In this document: piece by piece, positions 20,397-31,462 of the stretch
Layout: each line of letters opens with the position of its first letter
Numbering within the stretch: position 1 is the stretch's first letter
Source of the DNA: Skeletonema tropicum
Lineage: Eukaryota; Bacillariophyta; Thalassiosirophyceae; Thalassiosirales; Thalassiosiraceae
Direction of reading: 5' to 3'
DNA: 64,000 nt
Assembly (NCBI GenBank): GCA_037178625.1
Contig: CM074128.1
Coordinates: forward strand, 372,001 to 436,000
The notes under the pieces: model-generated
Databases searched by the model: none
Told to the model about the DNA's origin: nothing
The model's input: the letters and a program-made list of their open reading frames with translations, nothing else
Position numbers and translations under genes: made by a program

Positions 20397-22402
20397 ATGG
20401 ATTCCCCCAAGACGCCCAAGGATGACATGGCAGTGATACTTGGGAATGATGATGATGGTGACAGCAGTGACGATTGGATTCATCATATGGACGATGCTTC
20501 TGATACATCAAATGAGGAAGATGAAGAGGTTGCAATGTTAAGTACTGCATTTGATGAGATGTCTTCTCCCACACGCCGCTCTAATAGGACAGTGCCTCCC
20601 CCGCCTCCCCGGCCATCTTTTCCTCCAGTCATCAACAATAGTAGTGAAGACAAAAGTGCACCATCCAAGAAGACACCTGCTGAAATTCATCAAGATTTGT
20701 TGGACAGTGAATTGCATCTTCTCACGGAAAAGGATTGGAAGGGAATCATTGTTCTTCAATGTGTGCCTATGACCAGTCTTGATGGTGCAGCTAAGGCAAG
20801 TGAGGCTCCCTCAGAGCGTGATATCTGTGAATACTTGAATGGTCAGAAAACTCGTTACAGTAGGTTGAACTTTTGTACAAGTGAGTTTCCTCCCCCCACG
20901 AATCTTGATATGGCATTCCATTCCAAGGATAAGGTATGGCTTGCCCTGAAGAGCTACATTATACGGCAATCACGGGCTACTCTATCCCCAGTTTTCTGCA
21001 GTGGTAGCAGCTCAGACGGTAAAGGACGAATGTTTTCTTGTTACTCGTTGAATGATGCAAATAGCAAGAGCAAACTGGGGAAGCGTGTTGAAGAGGAATA
21101 CCGTAAAACCATTCTTGTCAATGACGGAGAGAGGGGGGAGCGCATCAATGGAAGAAGTGGTCCTAGAAGAAGATCTACCCAGGATATATCGAATGGAAAA
21201 TGCGGCTTTAAGTTTACAGTGAGGTGTGACAGTCTGGGATATTATGTTACCCTTTTACGATGCGCTGGCCACTGCTATCATTGTCGTCATGTGAAATACA
21301 ACTTCACTGATGTCGGAGTTCCTTTGCGACACTTGGAAAAGGAAGATTTGAAGGAATTGAAGAACGTACATGATACTCAAGCAGGTGAAGGGATCTGCAA
21401 AGCGTATTTTTTCAAGAAGACTGGATTTCTGATCAATAGAGGAAAGTTTGCTTATCTCTTTCGGGAAGTATCCCAGGATGGGGATACTTTCTCCAGCGAT
21501 ATCGACAGGGTCCTTAACGATTTCAAGGCAAACAAAGACATTGCCTATGCAGTCTTTTGGGATATTGGTTCCAAAGAGAAAGATGGTTGCAGACTAGTTA
21601 GTGAATGCTGAAATGGAGAGGGATATGCTTCTATCGCAAGATGCAAGTCCCGATCCACAGATCTTTTCTATGTCACTTGAAGACTACCAGTTTCGACCTG
21701 ACGGTTCCTTACCACCGGGCGTAAGTTTGAGAAGTGCACTTGGGGCTCAATGGAATGATGCCTGCAATACTTGCGAGAATCATCCACAGCTTAGTAAAGA
21801 GCTATCTGAAGCTCTCAAAATTATTGCTCAAAAAGGAAGAAAGCTAGATAGTGAGAAGATGTCAAATGCTGAGAGGAACGGTAAAACAGTACCCATTGTA
21901 ACTGGGAGGTACAATGGGTCTGCTCGAGTGTATAACACCAAAAATAATCCAATGTAATGTTACACTTTATCATCAATATTATATGTTGTGTCTCTGTCGC
22001 TTTCTCCTCACGTATCTGCTTGTCTTCCTCAGAGTCCCATCGATGACGATGATGGTAGCGCAGGTCCAGTGCAACCCCATCACTTTGGTTGGAAGCAAGC
22101 ACTCCTGGTTATGCCAAGCTGGGGAAGATAGCAGCATGACCATAGAAGCAAGAGGCTGAATAGGGCGGCAAAAGAGAGCTTCTTGTGCCTTCGGGGATTG
22201 TTGACAACAGCTCAGAGTTGCCCATTAAGGCTGGTTTCATTGCAGAAGCAAAAGGGCGTCCTAAAATGAATGCATTCCATGACTTCATGCCGGTGCCTAA
22301 GGCGGACGGCGCGGTCACAATCCCGCTTGGCGTAATTCCAATCCAGCCGAGGTGGATGCCATGCAAATTTGGTATCATCCCAATCAATCAACTAATACTG
22401 TA
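20397..22402 (+). pseudogene. Transposon-encoded FAR1/MULE-like protein, interrupted
   Basis: The first part (20397-21611) encodes about 404 residues: an acidic Asp/Ser-rich start, a Pro-rich linker, a central region, then a zinc-cluster-like block CGFKFTVRCDSLGYYVTLLR followed by CAGHCYHCRHVK, reminiscent of FAR1/MULE-type DNA-binding domains. A stop is reached at 21609, where another frame continues (21601-21957, SLEDYQFRPDGSLPPG and NAERNGKTVPIVTGRYNG). A further coding-like fragment follows an apparent acceptor at about 22032 (SPIDDDDGSAGPVQPHHFGW), and another ends at 22402 (AEAKGRPKMNAFHDFMPV). No full DDE transposase core was identified. It lies inside the 4.4 kb inverted-repeat element, which is the main reason to call it transposon-borne. 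Confidence 0.6.
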
Positions 22403-24104
22403 GGAGATAAAGAAAGATATATTATTAGTGATATAATAACAATAATAACAAATGAATGAATTTACCTGGTGCACAGTCTTTGACACAAACACGCACATAA
22501 TTATCCAACACCGCAACTTTATTATAACATTATTTCAATTGGAAAGAAGGATATTATAGGATCGGTAGTGGCAAATATATACACCTCTCTTTAGAGGCAC
22601 AACACAGGAACTGTGATGGGCACTGGCCTCTCGACCGCACCTGTATATAGCGCATAAATCCATGTAACAAATTGGGTTGGCAAATATATACACCTCTCTT
22701 TAGAGGCACAACACAGGAACTGTGATCGGAATCATGATTCTGAATGGAATCAAGAAGGGAGGTCACAGACCTGAAAACAGAGGGTGATTCCATCTGGAAT
22801 CATGATTCTGAAGGCTAGTTCTATGAAATGAAATAAATGTGGTAAAAATAAAGTTTAGGGTTGACTCTGAGAATATCGTCATATGTTTACATGGAATGGA
22901 CTCACCTTTAAAGGTTTAAAGTAGGGCAAGGGGTACAACAACTCCACTTACATGAGCAGACAGTCTTCCGTCAATTGTTGCTTGACCTTAACAAACATCC
23001 TTGCACGGAACAGAACACTGAGCCACCCGATGTTAATTGAATTGAAGCATAAAGCTGTTAAAGGAACCGTCAACTTCATCCTAGGGAAGCAGGTGGAGTA
23101 TATTGTAGAAAATTCTTCCGTCCATTGCAGTGATGTGCAACACACACAATCATCATAGAATGAAGAGCAACCAAACATGGATGTAGCTATAGCTTTCCAC
23201 AAGGTTCCCACCCATTACGATGAAAATGAGCATAGATCACCACCTTCAATTGACGACCAAGATCATGAAAATATTGCAACGAGCAAACTTGACTTCCTAT
23301 CGAGAGCAGACAGTCTTCCGTCCATAACTTGGCCTTAGCGAACATCGCCATTGACAGGGCGTTCATATACATAGGCTAGTGTAGAGACAAAATTGAAGTA
23401 GTACGGTGGCTATCTATTTCATCGAAATAGAAAAAAGATAATTTCTCCAGATTTCCAGCAAATCGCTCTGCATCAGCAACGTTGGTGATAGGTTCATAAG
23501 ATTATGATAAATAGCTATTAGAAGAAATGAAAGTATGGTGAGAAAGAGCAATAAATGACAGTGGTGTGAGTTGATGTGGAAAATAAAGAAAAAAATGTAT
23601 CAGTTTTTTTTTATATTACCTTTTCCCCCGGATTCTTGCTCAAACTTCGTACAATAGGATGGACCGACATCATCGAAGGCGTGATTGCTGTAAAATTGTT
23701 GGGGGGGGAGGCTGGTGAAGAAGGAATTGTAGCGGCTGCATAGCATGGTTGTGATGGCTGGAAGTTGCGGCGAGATGGGTTTGGAAGGGTGCGGTGTTGC
23801 AGTTTGGATCGTGATATCTGAGATGCTAACCAATAATAGCGACCTTTGCAGCCAGAGCGCTGATAAACAACCGAAATGCCACCGTCTAGAAGAGGTTCCT
23901 GTGTGTGCGGGATTGTTTCCGGATTCGATGAGTAACGACTTTTTTGGATGGTAAATGAAATAGACACATAACATTGTTATTTACCCGAATTTTCCTACGC
24001 TACGGGCGGCATATGTTGATTGTGTTTGTGATGAATAGAGGAGGTGTTGACCTTGCTTCATGCTGGTTGCTGTTTGATGAAAGCAGCAATTATGTTGTGT
24101 GGCG
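22403..24104. other. Right half of the 4.4 kb element, direct repeats and decayed sequence
   Basis: No intact gene. A 48 bp sequence is exactly repeated at 22570-22617 and 22679-22726 and contains a small hairpin (CCTCTCTTTAGAGG). The word GAGCAGACAGTCTTCCGTC recurs at about 22954 and 23303. A minus-strand open stretch (23967-23611) ends at a donor-like GTAATA and could be an exon of a second, degenerate transposon gene; no partners could be joined. Confidence 0.5.
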
Positions 24105-24420
24105 TCGCGACATGGTCGACGCACAGTTGACAATTTTGAACGGTGCGTGCGTGCGGTGGTGATGGCGGTTGCTTTTTTCATTGAGATGCCTGTCTTTCCA
24201 CCACACTACACATCGATCTAAGGGGAATATTTGTGGCGATGGACGGACCGTAAAGTACTATATTATCAGGGTCCTTGGGACCGCTCGCTGGGGTGCGATT
24301 TGGGAAATAATAGCTACTGCAGTACATGTTCGTTATCACTTTATTAGCGTAGATAATGTCGCCTCTTGAGGGCCCACCAGACGTACTTTAAAATTTCTGT
24401 TACATATATTCATGCGACAG

Positions 24421-24439
24421 CTGGCGTTTTAAACGCCAG
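24421..24439. repeat. Perfect 19 bp palindrome
   Basis: CTGGCGTTTTAAACGCCAG is a perfect inverted repeat around one central base, just outside the right end of the 4.4 kb element. Function unknown; it may be the end of another decayed element. Confidence 0.5.
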
Positions 24440-24559
24440 TAGACTCACCGTCGCACTTTTTCAATATTTGATGAACGCTAATAAAACTTGCTCAAAGCTA
24501 GTAAACAAGCTTGACTTTAGACCTCTGGAAATCATCCTCCGGAACCCCTACGGAGAAAA

Positions 24560-25540
24560 GTAGCGGTAGAATCATTCTCCATCCAAAACGGTAGGGACAC
24601 CACCCCTGTTACGGATACCTACGGATATCTACACGCGTGCTACTAGAGGGCACGGCATGGAGAGGACGACAGAAGGAGAAGAAGACAAGTGAGCTAGCTT
24701 ACAGGCTACACTACGGGACCATGACAGACCAGATCCTGGTACCCCTATCAACCATGAGGGGAGGGCGTAATTCGGGCGGTAGAGGCTCTCGAAGTAAGAT
24801 GTCTCGCAATGATCAGGAATTGGCTGCAGCGGAGGAGAGAAGTAGTGTACCCCCTCCAAATGAATCTGAACAAGTTGCTGCTCCCAATGATGGCTTGGAG
24901 TGCGCCTGCTGTAACGAGGCAATCGCAAATACCGATGATCATGTCTTCATTACGCCATGCGAGCATCATTATGATGTTGTCGTCCAATGAACATGAAGAG
25001 GCAGTCTGCCCGGAGGCGGAGGAGTCAATCTTCCAGCGATGACTCTGTCTTCAATCATGGGATGAGAGGCTGGAAGAATACTTTTATCACGTACTACATT
25101 GACAATTATAATGCTGTTGAAAGATCTGAGAAAGGACTTGCGAAGGTAAAGACTGCGATGAAAGATCTAAAGGCAGCAGTGGAATTGGATACGAAACTTG
25201 CAACTACAACATAAAACCAAAAGAGTGCAAAAAAGTTTTGCTTCTGGTAGAGATAGATCGCATGACCAAGCGAGATAAATTGAGGACGAAGAAGAAAGTG
25301 AAGATTCCAGTACACAAGATGGACTTGAACACAAAGAAAGATACTATTATTGAGTTCCTCATTAAATGGCGTCAATAGAGTTCAAAGCTTATCCAAAGCT
25401 AGCACAAGAGCTGAAGGATGGAATTTTGACGAGGCAGAGTGAATCTAATCGTGTGACACATGCATCCAGAAAGGAGCTTATGGAGTCGGAGTTCTTCTCT
25501 CTAGGCAAGCATCTACGCGAAAAGGGAGACACATACTCAT
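24560..25540 (+). pseudogene. Decayed gene fragments with a Cys-rich block
   Basis: Several short frames look coding but cannot be joined. They are a 5' piece (SIQNGRDTTPVTD, about 24575-24640), a stretch 24721-24987 with Gly/Arg/Ser-rich sequence and a metal-site-like ECACCNEAI...ITPCEHH, then a basic Ser-rich piece (24987-25214) and short pieces to 25540. The SIQNGR piece is paralogous to the start of the minus-strand gene at 26966, so these are probably remnants of one repeated gene family, perhaps transposon-borne. The product is not recognised. Confidence 0.4.
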
Positions 25541-25560
25541 GATAGCAATCTATAAAATAG

Positions 25561-26966
25561 TTAATTAGTTCCTAGGACGTAAAGGCCGAGTCTGAGTTGC
25601 AGCGCAGCTGAACCAAGCTTGGTAAGAACTTTCGGTACTCTCATCCTCTCTAGACTTCTTCTCCGCCGCATAGTACTCGTTGATCTCTTTAACGCTGCTT
25701 TTGTACTGGGTCGAACTGGCTCCTGATACTGCTCAAAGAGACTACGAAGACTTTCAACGGCACCTGCATGGAACATTATACGGTGTAAATCATCTCACTC
25801 ACTCTTTAATCCAATATTCCCAACTTTGATGTCGGGCGATGGCGCATCATTAGCATTCATAGTATAATTCTTGGTTTGTCCACAAAGTCTACCGATTCGT
25901 TGGTACGCAACAGTGTTTAGACTGATAACAACTTGTGAATTCTTTGCATCCGCACCAGCCTCAGCAACAGCTGCAGGAGTAAGAGTGTTGCACTCAGAAA
26001 ACTTCATAAGACTCTTGAACGCCGATTCTTCTAACTTACAGGTTGTCTTGTCCATCAATTGGCGAACAATAGCAGGCTTAGTATCCACTTTGCGCCGTTT
26101 GTTCTTGTTAGATGATAGAGCCTTGGCAGACGCCGAAGCATCAGCGGCAGCTTCGGGCTGAACAAGAGGACCCAGTGATGTTCTAATAGATAGCAGAGCA
26201 GCGTTAGGGTGACATGGTGACGGAGAATAGCATGGGTAATGACTGAACAACAACTATGGTACTTACATCTTCTTGTAAACGACTCTTTCTCTCCGTGGCC
26301 GCATTCTCCCTCCTAACGGCATTACGACGGTCGTCACGAGCCCTCTTCAATTTTGCAGACTCATCTTTCTGTGCCTGCGTCTTTTCCTTGGGCGCTCGCT
26401 TCTTCTTCTTCTTTGGAGGAGGGACAACTTCCGGCGATATCTGTTGCTGCGCCTTCTCCGTACTAGTTCGCTTTCTCTTTCCTCTGCCTCCTCCCATGTC
26501 AATCTCTGCAAGAGCCCTCGCTGCAGCTTGTTCCTCGCGCTGCTAAGATTCCAAAATACGATTAATTGTGGACAATTGCTGCCGGTCTGTGAGCAGGCGC
26601 CATTCTCGGACTGCTCTCGCCTTCCCTGTAGAAGTTCTTCTCAAAGAAAGCACCTCGGGAGGGATATCATGCGTCCCCTTTCCTTTATGGCAAGGGAATA
26701 CCTCATTGATCGAGTCGTTAGAACTAAAGTCACAACGTGCAGTCTTATCAGCCAGACTTTCGTTGCCCGTGATGCGGCTGACTCGCGGCTTGCTGCTTCG
26801 CCGACGGCTTCAACACTCGACCAGTTCGGGACGTCTTCTTTGAAGCCTCATTGCTCGATGAGCTGACCACCCCCGACTCTGCAATAGGGGTGGTTTCCCT
26901 ACCGTTTTGGATGGAGAGTTCGTTACAATCCTTGGATTGATCGGTCGGTTGAGTTTTGGCTGACAT
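25561..26966 (-). pseudogene. Multi-part nuclear-type gene, probably degenerate
   Basis: Minus-strand coding-like blocks follow each other. 26966-26748 starts MSAKTQPTDQSKDCNELSIQNGR with a Ser-rich then basic segment. A second block in another frame runs to 26546 (ARAVREWRLLTDRQQLSTIN) and meets a TAG, after which the same frame continues REEQAAARALAEIDMGGGRG and a very basic region (PPKKKKKRAPKEK). Block 26160-25795 has KRRKVDTKPAIVRQLMDK, and block 25776-25561 ends the set. A frameshift near 26765 and the in-frame TAG suggest a pseudogene, though introns at acceptor-like CTTAG sites could explain part of this. The composition suggests a DNA-binding nuclear protein. Family not recognised. 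Confidence 0.45.
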
Positions 26967-27218
26967 CGGAGGTCGGAATGATTGAGATGTTTACTAGCGT
27001 TATGCGAATTTATCTAACGTTCATCAAATCTTTAATATCTATGATTGAATTTTGTCTATTGTCTACAATATTTTGTCCTACCCTACCCTACCCTCCCTAC
27101 TCTCTATTAGCCTCTATTGTACCATACGCATCACTTGCAGGCAACTCAAGTTTATTGTTCATTGTTTATTGGTGCAATTGGATATTTTTGTAGGTGCATT
27201 CGCTTGATTGCAATTATT

Positions 27219-28094
27219 ATGCAGAGTCAATCAGAACAGGCGAAGCCTCGGCGCCCCCCAGGAATATTAACTGTGCTTCCTGAATCCCTTACGTTTTATC
27301 CATATCGTGATGATGATGACGGGGGGCGACAGTACTTACACAAAAGAAGTGGTAGGAAGCGGCAAAAAAATGATAGTGAACAGATCATTTCAATAGAAGA
27401 ATTCGGCTGTCGAAATGAATTTGTACCTGACAAATCTTTGGGCTTGATCAGCGCTGACAAAGCCATCAACAACAAAAGTGGATTTACCCTGTTCTTCCTC
27501 TGTGATTCGAATAATCGGCAAAGTTTAAATAGTATTCCCATCATTAGCAAATGGTGCTATTACGCCTTGAATTGCGGTGGAAGAGACACAAATGGCAACA
27601 GCGACGGAATATCATCAGATAGTCGAGTGATTTGCATACCGAACCAACCATCACCACATGAAATAAACATACACAATTCTACAATTGATCCAATATCACA
27701 AGCAAGCATAACCGCAACGTCAACCACCGGGTCCGCCACTAGAGGGCACGTTTTATCAATATTAAAAGGGACTGGCTTTTATCATTTGCCTTTTCTACAC
27801 AAATCACGATTACCGCTGCTTCACCTATTAGGAGCTACACGAGTGCCATCAGTAATTGTTGTTAGCAATGCTACTGGTAGAATAGTGACACGGTATGGAT
27901 GGGAAGCGATTGAGAGAGAAGGTGGCCCTGGAGGTTTGCTTGAAAGGTGGATAGATAGTTCTTTTGTGGCAAACAAAAAAGGGGATGATGGAAATGATGA
28001 GTCTGCTTGCTTTGAATCAAATGTTTGTAGTGAGTGGAAGCTTGGAAAAAGCGGTCTGCCTCTGTGGTGGCACATAGTTAGTTTTATACTGTAG
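27219..28094 (+). CDS. Thioredoxin-fold protein, nucleoredoxin-like, without visible CxxC
   Basis: Intronless, about 291 residues from the ATG at 27219. Residues about 35-70 are basic (KRSGRKRQKND). The central part has a strand-like GFTLFFLCDSNNRQSLN, and the later part HLLGATRVPSVIVVSNATGRIVTRYGWEAIE matches the half of a thioredoxin fold that carries the cis-proline loop (VPS) and following strands, as in nucleoredoxin and tryparedoxin. At the place where the redox CxxC is expected no such pair is evident, so the protein may be a redox-inactive relative. A Ser/Thr-rich insertion separates the halves. An upstream in-frame ATG (27117) would add a hydrophobic segment. Confidence 0.55.
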   Translation: MQSQSEQAKPRRPPGILTVLPESLTFYPYRDDDDGGRQYLHKRSGRKRQKNDSEQIISIEEFGCRNEFVPDKSLGLISADKAINNKSGFTLFFLCDSNNRQSLNSIPIISKWCYYALNCGGRDTNGNSDGISSDSRVICIPNQPSPHEINIHNSTIDPISQASITATSTTGSATRGHVLSILKGTGFYHLPFLHKSRLPLLHLLGATRVPSVIVVSNATGRIVTRYGWEAIEREGGPGGLLERWIDSSFVANKKGDDGNDESACFESNVCSEWKLGKSGLPLWWHIVSFIL

Positions 28095-28726
28095 CTTTAG
28101 AAGAGTTTTACCCAAAGGAGGTGAATAACAATCAATGTATTGGGTCGATTTTGAATCAGCAAGTGGAGTGTGTAACATTCAAGTTACACTGTAGAAGTTG
28201 AAGAAGGAGTGCCTCTTGTTTTATCGTTCACAACTGCGCATGCAAGTCTCCACAGTGTGATCACATCTCTACTTTGGCTGGCCATCAGCTACTTATATTG
28301 TGGACCGCAAGCTGTCAATTGACAATACATAATTCTATTACTTCATAGACAACATAGGCCAGTGCTAATACATATCAGTTGCTTATTATGCATTTCTGGG
28401 TGTGACAGTACGGAAGCGCGAGTAGAATGTCACACTATATGAATAAGTAGTATGCAGCATCATTCCATGCAAACCATTGCAGCAGATGTTGCAATCATCC
28501 TCAAACTTGCTCGTAGGTGACCTGATGAGGCTATGTCAACGTATGGTTGTTGGCTCACTTCACACAACACATGTCACATCACACTCACACCAAAACCTAA
28601 CGCCGCGCCAAAGCCCAAAATTTCGCTCGAGACGTGAGAAGCATGGCCGAACGCAGAGACCTCTCTAGATAATCGTACTACTTGTCAAACCCGAACTAAC
28701 GGTATTCTACACAACCCAGCAAGACA
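28095..28726. other. Intergenic region
   Basis: No gene is seen. A GTGACCTGATGAGGC word at about 28515 matches words near 10808 and 11023, so short pieces of the repeat family around the CBBY pseudogene may be dispersed. Confidence 0.3.
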
Positions 28727-29578
28727 ATGATCCTCTACGCCCTGGTAGCCCGGTCCAAAGACGGGACCGTCCTAGCCGAACAAACCATCGCAGGCGTCTC
28801 TGGTGGCAATTTTCCTCAAATCTCAATCGAGGTACTCCAGAAAGTTGTCTCCACATCCAATTACAATTCGGCTGTATTGGGCACGTTGGAATCTAACGCC
28901 AGTGAAGAAATGCTGCCGAATGGAAGTCGACGAACATTTGTCCAAAGGCATGGTGGCAATGGATTTTTCTCGGGAATGGCGACTCAATGGAGCTATTATG
29001 CTAACAACAATGACGACGAACAAGGCAATGGAGACTTAGACTATTACTTTCACATGTATCGAAATGAAGATGTGATTACCCTCTGCATTTCCGATGACAC
29101 CGATATTCGCTATCATAATGTCAACTACTCCTTCCTTGACGACATCGACAAAGAGTTCGTTAAAAACTATCCTGCCTACAAAATTACCAAAGCCAAGGCG
29201 TATGAATTTGACAAAAAGTTCAAAATTACAATGGGGAAATTATTACATTTCTACAATGAAAATCGATCCAAGATGGTACGACAGGGCAAATTGGCAGACT
29301 ATATCCAAAAAGTGGATGATGTGAAAGATATTCTGGGGAGGAATATTACGTTGGTAATGGAACGGGGAGAATCGTTGGATGACTTGATGCGACAGACGGA
29401 TGATATGTTACAGGATGTAGAAGTGTTTAATAAGCAAAGCTCACAATTGAAGAGAAGGGTGCAGATGGAGTATTATTCGTACAAACTTCTGGCAGTGGCA
29501 TTTGTTGTGGTGGTGTTGTATTTGGCGGTTGGGTCACTTTGTGGTTATGGGATGCAGTGCGTTTGGTCTTCAGAGTAA
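28727..29578 (+). CDS. VAMP7: VAMP7-type R-SNARE (longin family)
   Basis: Intronless, 283 residues with the full longin R-SNARE layout. An N-terminal longin domain (MILYALVARSKDGTVLAE through about residue 150) contains a ~30-residue insertion. The SNARE coiled coil (about 195-250) has the zero-layer arginine in NITLVMERGESLDDLMRQTD. A single C-terminal transmembrane segment (LLAVAFVVVVLYLAVGSL) is followed by a short lumenal tail. R-SNAREs of this kind mediate fusion with endosome, vacuole or plasma membrane. The gene is convergent with the sulfotransferase-like gene, with about 130 bp between stop codons. Confidence 0.9.
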   Translation: MILYALVARSKDGTVLAEQTIAGVSGGNFPQISIEVLQKVVSTSNYNSAVLGTLESNASEEMLPNGSRRTFVQRHGGNGFFSGMATQWSYYANNNDDEQGNGDLDYYFHMYRNEDVITLCISDDTDIRYHNVNYSFLDDIDKEFVKNYPAYKITKAKAYEFDKKFKITMGKLLHFYNENRSKMVRQGKLADYIQKVDDVKDILGRNITLVMERGESLDDLMRQTDDMLQDVEVFNKQSSQLKRRVQMEYYSYKLLAVAFVVVVLYLAVGSLCGYGMQCVWSSE

Positions 29579-29710
29579 TGCTTCTTCAAGTGTTGATTAC
29601 TTTTTAATGAAAAGAGAGCAGCATGAAAGCCGATTCACGATGTCAAAGGCTTGCTCACAGTGTACATTACTGTACATTCATATGAAAGTGTTAAGTATAT
29701 CCTACAATCA

Positions 29711-31462
29711 TTACAACGGTGCGTAGCCGAAGTCCTTCATCAATTTCTCATCCAGATTCTCCTTGGCAAATTGGTAATCAGCCTCATCAGTCAAGATATC
29801 CTTCATTCTCCTCGTAGAATTGCCATAGTTGACTAAACTCGCAAGAAATCCAGCACTACCCGCATGAGGTCCACTGTCGCCCTTGGCGGAATCCTCAACA
29901 TATCGGAACCGTGGCTTCATCTTCCCACCGGCACAGTCGCAAATCTGTGTTATGACCACTTCGGCATGAAATAACAAGTCTTCAAACCGTACCATCAATC
30001 TTGGAAAATCCGCTGCCATCCATTCCGTATACCATCGATTCCACACCTCTACCAACGAATCATATTTGACAAAGGTCCGATTCTTCGGATCGGGTAATGG
30101 TTCATCCCCAATGTGCTTCGTGGCAAACTTTACAAATACCGGTATAACCTCACCAAGTTCCTTCCCCTTGTCAAATTGATTCGCCACCAGATTCGGACAA
30201 TGTTCCGAAAAATGCCTCCACCGTGCCTCATAGGAATGTCGACACATACTCGCCATCCACGTCAGCGGATCCTTAATCATGACAATTGGTAAAAAGTCTT
30301 CTTGCTTGGTACCCGCACCACCCACCTTGGCTTCATGGTGCAACCTCCACGACACGGGGTTATGTTTCCCCCATGGAGCTTGTATCTTGACACCCGACGG
30401 TGCTTGCCCTGCTCGATACTTGCGTGCTTTCAAGCGAGCATTATTGATGCAATTCATTTTCAACAAATCAGCGACAAGATTGGTTGCCGTATTGAATAGT
30501 CCCGCTGGTCCAATGACACGGAATTCTGGATCGACTGCATCCCGATAGGCCTGACAACGTTCCAATCCTAGTATGTATGGTTTTGTCCCATATAAGGATT
30601 GAATCTCGGTCAATGTGGGCAACTCTGCTTGCTGTTTTTCAATTTCAATATTTGCACGGGCCGCTTTCAGTACCTCCTTTACACGCATGGAGGGAGTGAA
30701 TCCTTCGTCGGGGTCAACACCTGCTCGTAGGAGGATTTGAAGTGGTTCCATTGTGTATTTGTCCCATTCGGATTTGTCGAGTAGTTTGAATGGAGCTTGT
30801 GGGCCGCTTTTGTGTTTCTTTTTTTTAGTATTTCCACCAGTAGCCTTCTTCTTGAAGCAATACTGCAAGTTATCTAATTTTGCCTCCTCTTTTGTTTTGC
30901 CTTTATTCTTGATCACCCATTCAATGCGATCATTACAGTTGAAATCTTGATTTCTGAAACGGCATGTCCCACAGAAATCCTTTAGGGTTGGTGGACTATT
31001 CTTGTCATCGTGCTGCTGTTGAGTATACTTGGCTATCGTCTCGCTGCTAATACTATCCACATCATTGTCATAATAAGTGTCCTTATTGTTATACTCATAG
31101 GCAGCATTGAGCATGTCAACCATTTCCTCATCTAAAAGCTCCAAATCACTCACAATCTCAGTTGTCATACTGGTCATCATTGTTTGCACTGCGACTAGCT
31201 CATCGTGATGGAACAGTAGCATAAGTTGCAAACAGAGGGATAGAGCGAGGAACGTGGTTAATATGTACGCAGTCTTTTTGGAGTTGCGTTGGACGAGTTG
31301 CAATGCTGGACCGCTGCTGGAGGGCGGCGGAGGAGGTAAGGGGTGGATTCCTCCCACAGCATTGTTGCTAGTTACTTGACGCTTTTGGATGATTTGCTTG
31401 TTGGTCGCAGCAGCAGCAGCGGTGCTGCGGCGTGCGGTGTAGATATGCTGTCCATTGCTCAT
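29711..31462 (-). CDS. Type II membrane protein with sulfotransferase-like domain
   Basis: Intronless, 583 residues. A cytoplasmic Ala/Pro-rich N-terminus is followed by one transmembrane segment (AYILTTFLALSLCLQLMLLF, about residues 64-84), the topology of a Golgi type II enzyme. A Cys-containing stem (DFCGTCRFRNQDFNCNDR) precedes a Lys-rich linker. The lumenal domain has VIGPAGLFNTATNLVADLLKMNC, which fits the P-loop-like 5'-PAPS-binding start of sulfotransferases, then VMIKDPLTWMASMCRHSYEARW, corresponding to the 3'-phosphate-binding segment, and RLMVRFEDLLFHAEVV. It may sulfate glycans or proteins, or be a related P-loop transferase; acceptor unknown. Confidence 0.7.
   Translation of the reverse strand: MSNGQHIYTARRSTAAAAATNKQIIQKRQVTSNNAVGGIHPLPPPPPSSSGPALQLVQRNSKKTAYILTTFLALSLCLQLMLLFHHDELVAVQTMMTSMTTEIVSDLELLDEEMVDMLNAAYEYNNKDTYYDNDVDSISSETIAKYTQQQHDDKNSPPTLKDFCGTCRFRNQDFNCNDRIEWVIKNKGKTKEEAKLDNLQYCFKKKATGGNTKKKKHKSGPQAPFKLLDKSEWDKYTMEPLQILLRAGVDPDEGFTPSMRVKEVLKAARANIEIEKQQAELPTLTEIQSLYGTKPYILGLERCQAYRDAVDPEFRVIGPAGLFNTATNLVADLLKMNCINNARLKARKYRAGQAPSGVKIQAPWGKHNPVSWRLHHEAKVGGAGTKQEDFLPIVMIKDPLTWMASMCRHSYEARWRHFSEHCPNLVANQFDKGKELGEVIPVFVKFATKHIGDEPLPDPKNRTFVKYDSLVEVWNRWYTEWMAADFPRLMVRFEDLLFHAEVVITQICDCAGGKMKPRFRYVEDSAKGDSGPHAGSAGFLASLVNYGNSTRRMKDILTDEADYQFAKENLDEKLMKDFGYAPL

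Larger units (their letters stand above)
19925..24344. mobile_element. ~4.4 kb DNA transposon with ~240-280 bp terminal inverted repeats
   Basis: The left end (19925 to about 20200) and right end (about 24105 to 24344) are near-identical in inverted orientation. Shared blocks include GTGATAACGAACATGTACTG, TCGCACCCCAGCGAGCGGTC, AGTACTTTACGGTCCGTCCA, ATCTCAATGAAAAAAGCAAC and GTGCGTCGACCATG. The left arm also contains a small tandem duplication of a GCAACCGCCACCACCG unit. Inside lie a transposase-like gene in pieces (20397-22402) and a poorly coding right half with direct repeats. Long inverted ends plus a zinc-cluster protein suggest a MULE-type element, but a 9-11 bp target duplication is not seen, so the element is probably old or rearranged at one end. 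Confidence 0.82.

Noticed and set aside
22109..22387. Minus-strand frame in the 4.4 kb element as a second gene
   Set aside because: The plus strand reads as a better coding fragment here (AEAKGRPKMNAFHDFMPV), so the minus frame is probably a shadow.
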